From Myxococcales bacterium (lineage in GTDB: Bacteria > Myxococcota_C > UBA6777): DNA of 11,572 bases. The position numbers and the translations under genes are program-made. Under the pieces are notes generated by a model that did not search any database, was not told the origin of the DNA, and saw only the letters and a list, made by a program, of their open reading frames with translations. Below, piece by piece: positions 1 to 7,044 of the stretch. The stretch is taken from NCBI GenBank assembly GCA_027005175.1, contig JALTMC010000729.1, forward strand, positions 1 to 11,572. Direction: 5' to 3'. Position 1 is the first letter of the stretch, and the number at the start of each line of letters is the position of its first letter.

Positions 1-87
1 GGTGATCAAGCACCGGGTTTGAAAACAACAGTGAAACAAGATGGCTCCACAACGTGGCCCATGATTCTTAGAAACAGTAAAACATGA
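1..87 (+). CDS. Possible C-terminal end of a gene cut by the left edge
   Basis: Plus-strand frame 1 is open from the first base to a TGA at 85-87. It encodes 28 residues starting GDQAPGLKTTVK and ending in WPMILRNSKT. The composition is that of an ordinary soluble protein tail and I recognise no family. The TGA lies inside a degenerate unit of the adjacent repeat array, so this putative gene and ffh converge on the same array. An open stretch this short can easily occur by chance, so the call is weak. It would be supported if the frame stays open well beyond the left edge. Confidence 0.3.
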   Translation, partial: GDQAPGLKTTVKQDGSTTWPMILRNSKT

Positions 88-276
88 CAAGCCAAGCAAG
101 CGACCTGTCGGAAGTATGACGGGCCGAGTAAGCGACCTGTCGGAAGTATGACGGGCCGAGTAAGCGGCCTGTCGGAAGTATGACGGGCCGAGTAAGTGGC
201 CTGTCGTTGGAATATGACGGGCCGAGTAAGTGGCCTGTCGTGGAAGCGTATGACTAGCCCATAAAGCGGCCCATCA
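82..276. repeat. 32-bp tandem repeat array, hairpin-forming, overlapping the end of ffh
   Basis: The core CGACCTGTCGG / YGGCCTGTCG recurs with first bases at 101, 133, 165, 197 and 231, giving spacings of 32, 32, 32 and 34. A degenerate unit lies on the left (about 82-100) and another on the right, over the last codons and stop of ffh (248-276). Most differences between units are transitions. In plus-strand sense CGGCCTGTC can pair with GACGGGCCG (9 pairs including one G-U) around an 8-nt loop. A competing hairpin pairs GGCCG with CGGCC around AGTAAG. There are no unique spacers, so this is not a CRISPR. It lies between convergent 3' ends and may act as a two-way transcription barrier, which is inference. 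Confidence 0.85.
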
Positions 277-1597
277 TCTGACGAAGTTTGCCCATGCCCA
301 TGCGTTGCATTTTCTTCATCATCTTTCGCATCTCCACGAACTGCTTGAGCAGTTCGTTGATATCTCGGACAGAAGTGCCACTGCCACGGGCAATGCGTCG
401 TTTTCGGCTGGCATTTAGGATCGTGTGGTTGCGGCGTTCTTGTTTTGTCATGGAGTGAATAATGGCTTCCACACGGGCGAGATGTTTTTCGGGATCTTCC
501 TGGCCATCCATCTTTTTGAGTTGTTGGCTCATCCCTGGGATCTTCTCTAACAAGTCTTGGAGAGGGCCCATATTTTTCAATTGTTGCAAGTGATCCAAGA
601 AGTCTTCCAGAGTGAAAGAGTCTTTTGCGATCTTTTTTTGGAGTGCTCTTGCCTTGTTTTCATCGTAATTTTCTTGGGCTTTTTCGATGAGGGAGAGGAC
701 GTCACCCATGCCCAAGATACGAGATGCGATGCGCTCGGGATAAAAGCGTTCCAGGCGATCCATCTTTTCACCGACACCCACGAGCTTGATAGGCTTTTGG
801 GTGACAGTTCGAATGGAGAGGGCGGCACCGCCACGGGCGTCGCCGTCCATTTTTGTGAGAACAACGCCGGTGATCTCCAGTCGATCATTAAAGGCTTTTG
901 CGACCTGTACCGCGTCCTGACCGGTCATAGCATCTGCTACGAACAAGATCTCTTTGGGTTCGGTGGTGTTGCGAAGCTCTTCCACCTCTGCCATCATATC
1001 GTCATCGACATGCAGACGTCCGGCGGTGTCGATAATGACGATGTCAAAGCCATTCTTTTCGGCATAGTCGAGGGCTTTTTGAGCGGTCTCGACAGGTTCG
1101 TCATCGGTTTGCGTGTCCCATACCTCGACATCGATTTGAGAGCCCAGAGTCTTGAGCTGTTGAATCGCGGCAGGGCGGTACACATCAGCAGGGACCAGGA
1201 GAGGGTTGCGTTTTTGCTTCTTCAGCATCAACGCAAGCTTTCCACAAGTTGTGGTTTTACCTGAACCCTGTAAACCTACAACCATGAGAGGGACAGGTGG
1301 TCGGTGAGAGAGGTTGAGGGATGTCTCATCTTCTTCACCCAACAGCAGGATCAGCTCTTCATGGACGACCTTCACAAACTGCTGCCCTGGCGTAAGTGAC
1401 TTCATCACTTCCGTCCCAACAGCACGCTCCTTCACTGCCTTGATGAAAGCTTTCACCACGCGGAAGTTGACGTCTGCCTCAAGCATGCTCAAGCGAACTT
1501 CTTTTAAGGCATCGTCAATGTTACGTTCACTTAACTTGCCTTGCCCTTTGAGTTTTTTGAAAACATCAGAGAGCTTATCTGTGAGGGAATCAAACAT
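254..1597 (-). CDS. ffh: Signal recognition particle protein Ffh (SRP54)
   Basis: Ffh is the GTPase of the bacterial signal recognition particle. With 4.5S RNA it binds signal sequences on ribosomes and docks with FtsY at the membrane. The chosen start gives 447 aa, a normal length. It is preceded by AGGA about 7 nt upstream and begins MFDSLTDKL, a typical Ffh start; the frame opens upstream to 1639 but those extra 14 codons do not look like Ffh. Order: N domain (about 1-85), G domain with P-loop GLQGSGKTT (108-116), DTAGR (190-194) and TKMDGDARGG (248-257), then the Met-rich M domain ending KMMKKMQRMGMGKLRQMMG, the signal-peptide groove and RNA-binding part. It lies 179 nt after adk and may use the same transcript or its own weak promoter. 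The stop and last codons are part of the downstream repeat array. Confidence 0.97.
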   Translation of the reverse strand: MFDSLTDKLSDVFKKLKGQGKLSERNIDDALKEVRLSMLEADVNFRVVKAFIKAVKERAVGTEVMKSLTPGQQFVKVVHEELILLLGEEDETSLNLSHRPPVPLMVVGLQGSGKTTTCGKLALMLKKQKRNPLLVPADVYRPAAIQQLKTLGSQIDVEVWDTQTDDEPVETAQKALDYAEKNGFDIVIIDTAGRLHVDDDMMAEVEELRNTTEPKEILFVADAMTGQDAVQVAKAFNDRLEITGVVLTKMDGDARGGAALSIRTVTQKPIKLVGVGEKMDRLERFYPERIASRILGMGDVLSLIEKAQENYDENKARALQKKIAKDSFTLEDFLDHLQQLKNMGPLQDLLEKIPGMSQQLKKMDGQEDPEKHLARVEAIIHSMTKQERRNHTILNASRKRRIARGSGTSVRDINELLKQFVEMRKMMKKMQRMGMGKLRQMMGRFMG

Positions 1598-1663
1598 GTT
1601 TTTCCTGAAAATTGCTGAATTTCTAGGGTGTTGACACAAAAACGCACGTATCCAGAACGCGAC

Positions 1664-1692
1664 ATCCTGCCCAAAAGGAGTTGATTTGTCAA
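1664..1692 (-). promoter_or_regulatory. Weak candidate promoter for ffh
   Basis: On the minus strand a perfect TTGACA (1692-1687) is followed after 17 nt by CAGGAT (1669-1664), which matches the -10 consensus at only three of six positions. It lies between the adk-ffh hairpin and the ffh start, so it could restart transcription after partial termination. The -10 match is poor and the call is tentative. Confidence 0.22.
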
Positions 1693-1700
1693 GAGAAAAT

Positions 1701-1776
1701 AAGTGGAAAGTTCAAAGTGGAAAGTCGAAAGCAGACATAGGTAGGTCTCTTTCGACTTTTGACTTTCCACTTCCGA
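1701..1776. repeat. Inverted pair of heptanucleotide repeat blocks between adk and ffh
   Basis: On the plus strand 1701-1731 reads AAGTGGA, AAGTTCA, AAGTGGA, AAGTCGA, AAG in 7-nt phase. Positions 1749-1776 read CTTTCGA, CTTTTGA, CTTTCCA, CTTCCGA, also in 7-nt phase, ending exactly at the adk stop codon. The two blocks are reverse complements in family consensus (CTTTCSA), so the spacer holds a head-to-head pair of short heptamer arrays. Heptanucleotide arrays (STRR) are known from filamentous cyanobacteria. Similar heptamers occur as intergenic repeats elsewhere, but I cannot test kinship here. Confidence 0.75.
1715..1772 (-). terminator. Long hairpin after adk, possible terminator or attenuator
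   Basis: Reading the minus strand from 1772, AAGTGGAAA and, after a 7-nt bulge, GTCGAAAG pair with CTTTCGACTTTCCACTT ending at 1715. AGAC and GTCT add four inner pairs around an 8-nt loop. The stem is followed by a T-rich but interrupted stretch (TTATTTTC), so termination may be partial. It would separate adk from ffh or protect the upstream mRNA end. The hairpin itself is clear; its function is inferred. Confidence 0.45.
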
Positions 1777-2346
1777 CTATGTGAGAGCTTCCTGGAGTCG
1801 GGCGTAGATCTCATCGATGGCACCCATGCCATTGGCTTTCACCAGGAGGTTTTTGCTTTCGTAGTAGGCGATCAGAGGAGCCGTCTGCTTGTTGTAGACC
1901 TCCATACGATTGCGGATCGTGGCCTCATTATCGTCGCTGCGGCCTTCGAGTTCGGCACGTTTGAGCAATCGTTGGACAACTTCTTCTTCATTGACTTCCA
2001 ACAACAACACGGTACGCAAGGGAGCATTGAGTTCTGCAAGGAGCTGGTCCAATGCTTCTGCTTGTGCGGTGGTGCGAGGGAATCCGTCGAACAAGACGCG
2101 AATCTCTCCAGCGGGTTTTTGGCTGAGTTCATCGCGAACCATGCCCACGATGATATCGTCAGAGACGAGTTCACCGCGGTCCATGATCTTTTTCGCCTCG
2201 ATACCAAGCTCTGTGCCGCGCTTGGTGTGGCTGCGCAACATATCACCGGTAGACAACTGTACAAGGTTGCGCTCTTTGCACAACATCTTGGCTTGGGTTC
2301 CTTTTCCAGCCCCGGGAGGGCCCATGAAAATAATCAATTCATTCAT
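1777..2346 (-). CDS. adk: Adenylate kinase, short (LID-less) form
   Basis: This cytoplasmic enzyme interconverts ATP + AMP and 2 ADP. The 189 residues carry the P-loop GPPGAGKGTQ (9-18), the AMP-site STGDMLR (32-38), DGFPRTT (87-93) and the region RAELEGRSDDN (130-140) followed by IRNRM. The last region is the short form of the LID: the roughly 30-residue insertion with zinc-type cysteines found in long adenylate kinases is absent. The ATG is fixed by AGGAG 7 nt upstream, and this Shine-Dalgarno overlaps the TAG stop of korB, so the two genes are probably translationally coupled. Genes for adk usually sit near ribosomal protein or secY genes; here adk follows a 2-oxoacid oxidoreductase. Its 3' end abuts the heptamer repeats. 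Confidence 0.96.
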   Translation of the reverse strand: MNELIIFMGPPGAGKGTQAKMLCKERNLVQLSTGDMLRSHTKRGTELGIEAKKIMDRGELVSDDIIVGMVRDELSQKPAGEIRVLFDGFPRTTAQAEALDQLLAELNAPLRTVLLLEVNEEEVVQRLLKRAELEGRSDDNEATIRNRMEVYNKQTAPLIAYYESKNLLVKANGMGAIDEIYARLQEALT

Positions 2347-2356
2347 GGTATGACTC

Positions 2357-3409
2357 CTATTTCATTCCCGCCATGATGTTGTTGAGGACTTCTTCACTGG
2401 GGCGAAGTTGCTCATCAGACAGGTTCACAAGGGGGGTTTGTACTGTATTGTTCATGGTGTGGAAGTCTGGCGTGTCAGCGTTGATGTAGATCAAACCTGT
2501 GAGCAATTGTTGCTCTGCATTTGCTCTCTCCAAAAGCTGGATGGCCTCCATGCGGTTGGTTGGATCGTGATCTTCTGCGATCTTTTTCAAGTGAAGGTGA
2601 GAGCCATCATGCAACTCTACGTCTCTTATCTCTCCCGGTGCATAGTCTTCGATAGAGATCTCCTCGTACTGAGGAACAAAGGAGATCTCATGGAGTTGGA
2701 TCTCATTTTCTTTGCCCCAAGGGAAACTCTTGGTGCAGGTCGGGTGGTTGTTGAAGGTGACACAGGGGCTGATAATATCCAAAATTGCGGTACCATTGTG
2801 GTGGACTGCAGCTTTCAACAAAGCGTCGATTTGCTTGGGATCACCTGCAAACGAGCGAGCCACAAAGCTACAGTTACCAACAACGGCTTCAAGGCAGATG
2901 TCGATGGGCATAAAGGGATTGGAACCCGCATATTTGAGCGTCTGTCCTGTGTCCGCTGTGGCTGAAAACTGACCTTTGGTCAGACCGTATACACCATTGT
3001 TCTCGATGATATAGACCATGGGAACGTTGCGGCGAAGGAGATGTTTGAATTGACCCATCCCGATGGATGCAGTGTCACCGTCACCACTGACACCAAATGC
3101 TGTCAGTGAGCGGTTTGCTGCCATTGCACCCGTTGCAACAGAGGGCATCCTACCGTGTACGGAGTTAAAGGCATGAGAGCGACCCATAAAATAAGCAGGG
3201 CTCTTACTCGAACAACCAATTCCACTGATCTTAATGGTCTGATGAGGCTCAAGCCCGAGGTCGTAATTGACATTGACAATACGAGAACTGATGGAGTTGT
3301 GTCCACAGCCTTTGCACAATGTGGTGGGGCGGCCTTTGTAATCGTTCTTTTCCAGACCAATGGCATTTGTTTTTACACGCTTGGCGGGTCTCGCTTCGGT
3401 GTCTGACAT
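2357..3409 (-). CDS. korB: 2-oxoglutarate:ferredoxin oxidoreductase, beta subunit
   Basis: This is the thiamine diphosphate-binding and Fe-S-carrying subunit of a 2-oxoacid:ferredoxin oxidoreductase, which with KorA converts 2-oxoglutarate and CoA to succinyl-CoA, CO2 and reduced ferredoxin. The 350 aa include LCKGCGHN (Cys32, Cys35), GIGCSS (Cys66) and SPC (Cys215), the four cysteines expected for the [4Fe-4S] cluster. The TPP/Mg site is GDGD (109-112) with ENNGVYGLTKGQ (136-147). Length and lack of a separate ferredoxin-domain subunit fit the two-subunit KorAB type known from Mycobacterium and other aerobes. The start has CAGGAG about 10 nt upstream. It follows korA by 84 nt and precedes adk by 10 nt. 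Assignment to 2-oxoglutarate rather than pyruvate rests mainly on motifs in KorA. Confidence 0.9.
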   Translation of the reverse strand: MSDTEARPAKRVKTNAIGLEKNDYKGRPTTLCKGCGHNSISSRIVNVNYDLGLEPHQTIKISGIGCSSKSPAYFMGRSHAFNSVHGRMPSVATGAMAANRSLTAFGVSGDGDTASIGMGQFKHLLRRNVPMVYIIENNGVYGLTKGQFSATADTGQTLKYAGSNPFMPIDICLEAVVGNCSFVARSFAGDPKQIDALLKAAVHHNGTAILDIISPCVTFNNHPTCTKSFPWGKENEIQLHEISFVPQYEEISIEDYAPGEIRDVELHDGSHLHLKKIAEDHDPTNRMEAIQLLERANAEQQLLTGLIYINADTPDFHTMNNTVQTPLVNLSDEQLRPSEEVLNNIMAGMK

Positions 3410-3436
3410 GGATGAAGTCTCCTGTATGATGAAGAA

Positions 3437-3464
3437 GTTTTACGTTCTACGTTTTTCGTTTTGA
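3437..3464. repeat. Heptanucleotide repeat in the korA-korB spacer
   Basis: Plus-strand 3437-3464 reads GTTTTAC, GTTCTAC, GTTTTTC, GTTTTGA: four heptamers in phase. It is a different heptamer family from the one between adk and ffh, but has the same period and sits in the same kind of place, a spacer inside the gene block. No clear terminator or promoter is visible in this 84-nt spacer. Confidence 0.6.
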
Positions 3465-3493
3465 GCGTTGTCGTCTCTTACTTTGTTTCTCTG

Positions 3494-5347
3494 CTAGTTA
3501 CGATTCTTTTTGAATGCGTTGTAACGAGCGGGGATGACTTCATTGAGCCAGTCTGGAGAGATGGGTAGGCCGTTGAAGCGGTTCATCGCTTCCATGGTGC
3601 CAACCAGCTCAGGGAATTCGAGTTGGAGGATCTTGTGAATTTGGCCATCCTGGTTGTTTTCTACAACAAACACACGATCATAGGAGGCGATGAAGTCTCG
3701 AATGGCGGTGCTGGGTGGCAGAGCACGTACTCGCATATAGTCGAGCTTAATGCCTTGAGACTCCTGGTAATCCAGTGCTTCCATGATGGCAGGATGGTTG
3801 GTTCCAATGGAGAGGATGGCCACATCTGCACCATTTTGGCGGTGAATCACGGGTTGGGGGAGCAGCTCCCGTGCGGTATCAAACTTGCGGTTGATACGAT
3901 TGAGGTTGTTTTCCCAGTCATCAGCACGCTCACTGTATACAGCCATCTCATTGTGGCCTGTTCCACGTGTAAAGTAGCCTGCGAGGGGGTGTGGTGTTCC
4001 TGGGATGGTGCGGTAAGGGATGCCATCACCATCTGTGTCGACAAAACGACCCCACTTCCAACCCAACTCATTGAGTTGTTCGGCGCTGAGAACCTTTCCT
4101 CGGTTTATGGGCTCTTTTGGGTATTCAAAGGTTTTGGTCATCCACAGGTTCATACCCATATCCAGGTCGCTAAGGATAAACACAGGGGTTTGCAGCATAT
4201 CTGCGATGTCGTGGGATTTGTGACCAAACTCAAAGCATTCGGTGGGATCACAGGGAAGGAGAACAACCTGACGGGTGTCACCATGACCGAGGTAGTAGGT
4301 AAAGAAAATGTCACCTTGTGAGGTGCGTGTGGGCATACCTGTACTTGGACCGACGCGTTGGATATCCCAGATCACAGCAGGGATTTCTGCAAAGTAACCC
4401 AGGCCAGCAAACTCAGCCATGAGAGAGATACCCGGTCCTGAGGTGGAGGTGACAGCACGTGCGCCAGCCCATCCTGCACCGAGGAGCATGCCGATGGCGG
4501 CCAGCTCGTCTTCGGCCTGAATGACAATATAGGTTGGCTCGCCTGTCTCTTTGTCGACGCGGAGCTTGGGAAGATGTTTGTTGAGGCCGTCAGCGAGGCT
4601 AGTTCCGGGAGTGATAGGATACCAGGCTACAACAGAGGCACCACCAAAGATGCTGCCGAGAGCACCGGCTTCATTGCCTTCCACGAGCAGCAAGTCTTGG
4701 TTGCCGCCTTCGATAGCTTGAACCCAATAGGAGTCTTGCTTTGTGATGTTGTTGCGGACGTGCTCTGCAGCAAGGTCGATCATCTTCATGTTCAATTCGA
4801 CAGCTTTTTCTTTTCCGCTGAAGTGGGTTAAGAGAGCACCGCGAACAAATTCGCGCTCAATGCCCAACAATTCGATGAAGAAGCCCACATACACCATGTT
4901 GGCAATGTAGCTGCGAAGCTTGGCTGGTACTGCCATCTCCTTCACCAACTGTTTGATGGGCATCGGATAATAGGTGACATCATCGCGATCGAGTGGTGTG
5001 CGAAGGGAGTCATCGTAAAAACAGACGCCGCCCGGCTCCAACTTTTGAAGGTCTTCTTGGGCTGTGGCTGTATTCATCAGCACAACGATCTGGTATGTCT
5101 CGCGAAAGGCTGTGTAGCCGTCCTTGTTGACACGGAGCTTGTACCAAGTGGGGAGACCCTGAATGTTGGAGGGGAAGAAGTTCTTCCCCGACACAGGGAT
5201 ACCCATCCGGAACATGGCCCGAAACAAAGCGATGTTGGAGGTTTGACTTCCCGTTCCGTTCACAGTGGCAACGTTGATTGTGAAGTCGTTGATTACGCGT
5301 GCATCTGCTGCAGAAGCAGTAGTCGCAGAGGATTGGGTGGTGGTCAT
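3494..5347 (-). CDS. korA: 2-oxoglutarate:ferredoxin oxidoreductase, fused gamma-alpha subunit
   Basis: The 617-aa protein joins the gamma domain (about residues 20-210, with VNGTGSQTSN at 29-38, expected at the CoA side) to the alpha domain. The alpha domain starts near GNEAGALGSIFGG, continues with YPITPGTS and TSGPGISLM, and ends with the FVVENNQDGQ region. The motif DIQRVGPSTGMPT is typical of 2-oxoglutarate-type enzymes, which is why KOR is preferred over pyruvate oxidoreductase. The gamma-alpha fusion partnered by a short beta subunit is the architecture of oxygen-tolerant KorAB. The ATG is supported by CGGAG about 6 nt upstream. The first 17 residues are Thr/Ser/Ala-rich and outside the domain. 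The neighbouring flavoprotein gene upstream could reoxidise the ferredoxin. Substrate specificity is inferred from sequence only. Confidence 0.9.
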   Translation of the reverse strand: MTTTQSSATTASAADARVINDFTINVATVNGTGSQTSNIALFRAMFRMGIPVSGKNFFPSNIQGLPTWYKLRVNKDGYTAFRETYQIVVLMNTATAQEDLQKLEPGGVCFYDDSLRTPLDRDDVTYYPMPIKQLVKEMAVPAKLRSYIANMVYVGFFIELLGIEREFVRGALLTHFSGKEKAVELNMKMIDLAAEHVRNNITKQDSYWVQAIEGGNQDLLLVEGNEAGALGSIFGGASVVAWYPITPGTSLADGLNKHLPKLRVDKETGEPTYIVIQAEDELAAIGMLLGAGWAGARAVTSTSGPGISLMAEFAGLGYFAEIPAVIWDIQRVGPSTGMPTRTSQGDIFFTYYLGHGDTRQVVLLPCDPTECFEFGHKSHDIADMLQTPVFILSDLDMGMNLWMTKTFEYPKEPINRGKVLSAEQLNELGWKWGRFVDTDGDGIPYRTIPGTPHPLAGYFTRGTGHNEMAVYSERADDWENNLNRINRKFDTARELLPQPVIHRQNGADVAILSIGTNHPAIMEALDYQESQGIKLDYMRVRALPPSTAIRDFIASYDRVFVVENNQDGQIHKILQLEFPELVGTMEAMNRFNGLPISPDWLNEVIPARYNAFKKNRN

Positions 5348-5400
5348 AAGTTCTCCGTCCTATAAAAGTGGCAAGCCGAATTGACTTGCAGGGTGGCCGC

Positions 5401-5435
5401 CCTGAAAAAAGACAAGAGCCTAAAAAAGACTTGGG
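5401..5435. repeat. Two-copy 18-bp A-tract direct repeat in the spacer upstream of korA
   Basis: The pattern CCT(G)AAAAAAGAC occurs at 5401-5413 and again from 5419, putting two A6 tracts (5405-5410 and 5422-5427) 17 nt apart. On the minus strand these are T-tracts 60-80 nt upstream of the korA start. A small hairpin (CAGGG 5389-5393 with CCCTG 5400-5404) adjoins the first tract, but its polarity is wrong for a terminator of the minus-strand genes. The tracts could act as bent upstream promoter DNA. I see no convincing -10 or -35 pair. Confidence 0.4.
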
Positions 5436-5465
5436 TCCATGTTGAGACTCTAAGTGACAATACTT

Positions 5466-6830
5466 CTATACCTCTGGGGATGATTCGATGGCATCCCACA
5501 TTTTTTGATTGCTGTTGAATTTAAAGAAGTCCTGGCCAAGCTTTTGTGCTTCCGCTTGTTCCGCAGCTTCGAGCCGTTGGACATGTTTCTTGGTGAACTG
5601 TCTTATCTCTTTGCTTGCAAGGAGTCTCTTCCAGCGTTGGAGTGGTTCATCATGGGCGTGGCTCGGAGAGGTTTGGCTTTCCAAGTAGGCCAGCACCTCG
5701 GATGCTGCGGTCTCACCGTCAGCACGGGCCTTGCCGACCAAACCATCCGAGGCAACCCTGGCCCATCCTCCTACAAAAACCCCTTCGAGAACCTGCTCTT
5801 TGTTGGGATCGTAGACTTCATACCTGGCTCGCTCTGGAGCGGTGGGGTGGGGGTCGCTAAGTACGATGTATTTGCCCCAGGCAAAGGGTAAGCCCACCTT
5901 CTCATCCACTTGATCGCCAATCGCATAGATCAGTGTGTCCATGGGAATCACGGATACTTCGCCTGTTCCCTGAGGTCGCAGGGTGTCCCCTTTGGGGACC
6001 AAGCGGTTGCTCTCTACTTCCAAGCCACTGACGCGGTTGGCTTCGTCCGTTAGAACTCGTTTGGAACTGCTGAGAAAGCGAAAACTCAGGCGAGTTGGGC
6101 TGTCGGCCGCTTTGGCTTTCTCAAGAGGCTTCATCATCTCTGCAAAGAGTGCTTCTGTCTCCTGTCCAACTTCTTTCAGGGCTGGTTCTATTCGTTCAAG
6201 CTCTGCATGCAGGGCTTCCTGATCCAGATTTTTTACAACCTCTCGCATCTCTTTGTCTGTATAAGCTCGTTCGGCGGGTCCACGTCTGGCGATCACGATA
6301 ACTTCTTCCACTTTTTTATCAAATATAAGCCAGCGAGCTATATCGATCATCACATTGCCCATTCCGATGATCCCAACACGCTTGCCGATCTCGAAGTGTT
6401 GGTTTGCAAAGGGGGGTAGTTGGTTGCAATAATATACGAGGTCTTTTGCATGAAAGATCCCCTCCGTACCGACCTCGCCAGGAAGCCCCAGCATCTTTGT
6501 CCCTTGTGCGCCAACGGTAAACAGGACTGCCGAGCATCCCAGATCATAGAGATCAGTCAGTGTTACGGAGTATGCATCACCGACTTCAACGCCGCCAAAA
6601 TATTGTACTTCAGGAAGATCGAGGATCTTGCGAAACTGTTTGCGGAGACCTTCTTTCATCTTGTGCTTGGTGTAGTAAATACCGTATTCTGCGAGACCTC
6701 CGGGCTTCAGGTCCCGGTTGATAAGCAACACTTGAACCCCCGCTTGGGCTAATTTACGTGCTGCGTAAAGGCCCGCTGGTCCAGCGCCGACAACGGCAAC
6801 AGTATAAGGGGTAGATGGTGCTTCAGACAT
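5466..6830 (-). CDS. Ferredoxin-NADP+ reductase-like flavoprotein (adrenodoxin reductase/FprA type)
   Basis: The 454-aa FAD/NAD(P)-binding protein has the FAD dinucleotide motif GAGPAGLYAARKL (15-27), the family segment KPGGLAEYGI, the NADP-site GIIGMGNVMIDIARWL and the C-terminal FAD region VGGWARVASDGLVGKARADG. This order and length match adrenodoxin reductase/FprA proteins, which move electrons between ferredoxin and NADP(H). It lacks the N-terminal four-cysteine iron-sulfur segment of glutamate synthase small subunits. A charged tail of about 60 residues follows the FAD region. It lies 118 nt upstream of korA on the same strand, so transfer of electrons from KOR-reduced ferredoxin to NADP+ is the natural inference. 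The ATG has AAGGA about 9 nt upstream. A related glutamate synthase-like reductase role cannot be excluded. Confidence 0.82.
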   Translation of the reverse strand: MSEAPSTPYTVAVVGAGPAGLYAARKLAQAGVQVLLINRDLKPGGLAEYGIYYTKHKMKEGLRKQFRKILDLPEVQYFGGVEVGDAYSVTLTDLYDLGCSAVLFTVGAQGTKMLGLPGEVGTEGIFHAKDLVYYCNQLPPFANQHFEIGKRVGIIGMGNVMIDIARWLIFDKKVEEVIVIARRGPAERAYTDKEMREVVKNLDQEALHAELERIEPALKEVGQETEALFAEMMKPLEKAKAADSPTRLSFRFLSSSKRVLTDEANRVSGLEVESNRLVPKGDTLRPQGTGEVSVIPMDTLIYAIGDQVDEKVGLPFAWGKYIVLSDPHPTAPERARYEVYDPNKEQVLEGVFVGGWARVASDGLVGKARADGETAASEVLAYLESQTSPSHAHDEPLQRWKRLLASKEIRQFTKKHVQRLEAAEQAEAQKLGQDFFKFNSNQKMWDAIESSPEV

Positions 6831-6858
6831 TCGTTGCTATCCTTTGGTAAACTCATGA

Positions 6859-6879
6859 ATCGTGAGCTGCAATCACGAT
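6859..6879. promoter_or_regulatory. Inverted repeat upstream of the flavoprotein gene, candidate operator
   Basis: ATCGTGA (6859-6865) and TCACGAT (6873-6879) are perfect 7-nt arms with a 7-nt spacer, 28 nt upstream of the flavoprotein start. A related looser element, CGTGA-CATA-TCAC, lies at 6902-6914. The GTGA/TCAC half-sites recall CRP/FNR-family sites, but the spacers (7 and 4 nt) do not match the usual 6. The DNA from 6831 to 6963 shows no other clear signal. Confidence 0.35.
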
Positions 6880-6963
6880 CGGAAAACTCTTCTCTTTTTC
6901 TCGTGACATATCACAGGCAGATGTGGCACGTCCATCCCATGTTTTTAACGTATGACTTGAGGC

Positions 6964-7044
6964 TTATGGTGCCTGTCCCAAGCCATGAAGTTGCTCGTGC
7001 AAACATTCTCTCGCTGTCATGGGCGGGAATTTTGCGAGGTTGTT
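6964..7044 (-). pseudogene. 3'-end remnant or duplicate of the isopenicillin N synthase-like gene
   Basis: Directly after the stop of the oxygenase gene, the same strand encodes NNLAKFPPMTARECLHEQL and ends at a TAA (6966-6964). The end of the intact gene reads ANPAKFPPITAREFLQERL. The two DNA stretches (6973-7044 and 7046-7117) align without gaps at an offset of 73 bp with about 52 of 72 identical bases, and 14 of 24 residues match. Several differences are synonymous (Lys, Pro, Thr, Glu codons), suggesting the copy diverged while still under protein selection. It is then more likely the tail of a lost tandem paralogue than a fresh partial duplication. It lies in another frame, behind a stop, and has no start. 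Confidence 0.8.

Noticed and set aside
101-250. CRISPR array
   Set aside because: Units follow each other directly with 32-bp period and no unique spacers; there are no cas genes.
557-1264. Long plus-strand open frame opposite ffh
   Set aside because: It is antisense to the G and M domains of a certain ffh gene, has no recognisable domain and no good ribosome binding site. Similar antisense frames opposite adk, korA, korB and the flavoprotein were rejected for the same reason.
1598-1639. Extended ffh start at 1639
   Set aside because: The 14 extra codons do not resemble Ffh, while the ATG at 1597 has a proper ribosome binding site and the usual N-terminus.
3437-3526. korA 3' end also duplicated downstream
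   Set aside because: TACG, TTTTGA and GCGTTGT recur in the same order in the spacer and at the korA end, but the alignment needs several gaps and the spacer is T-rich heptamer sequence, so chance similarity is likely.
5389-5410. Intrinsic terminator upstream of korA
   Set aside because: The hairpin CAGGG/CCCTG is followed by A6 in plus sense, meaning the T-run precedes the stem on the transcribed minus strand; wrong order for a terminator there.
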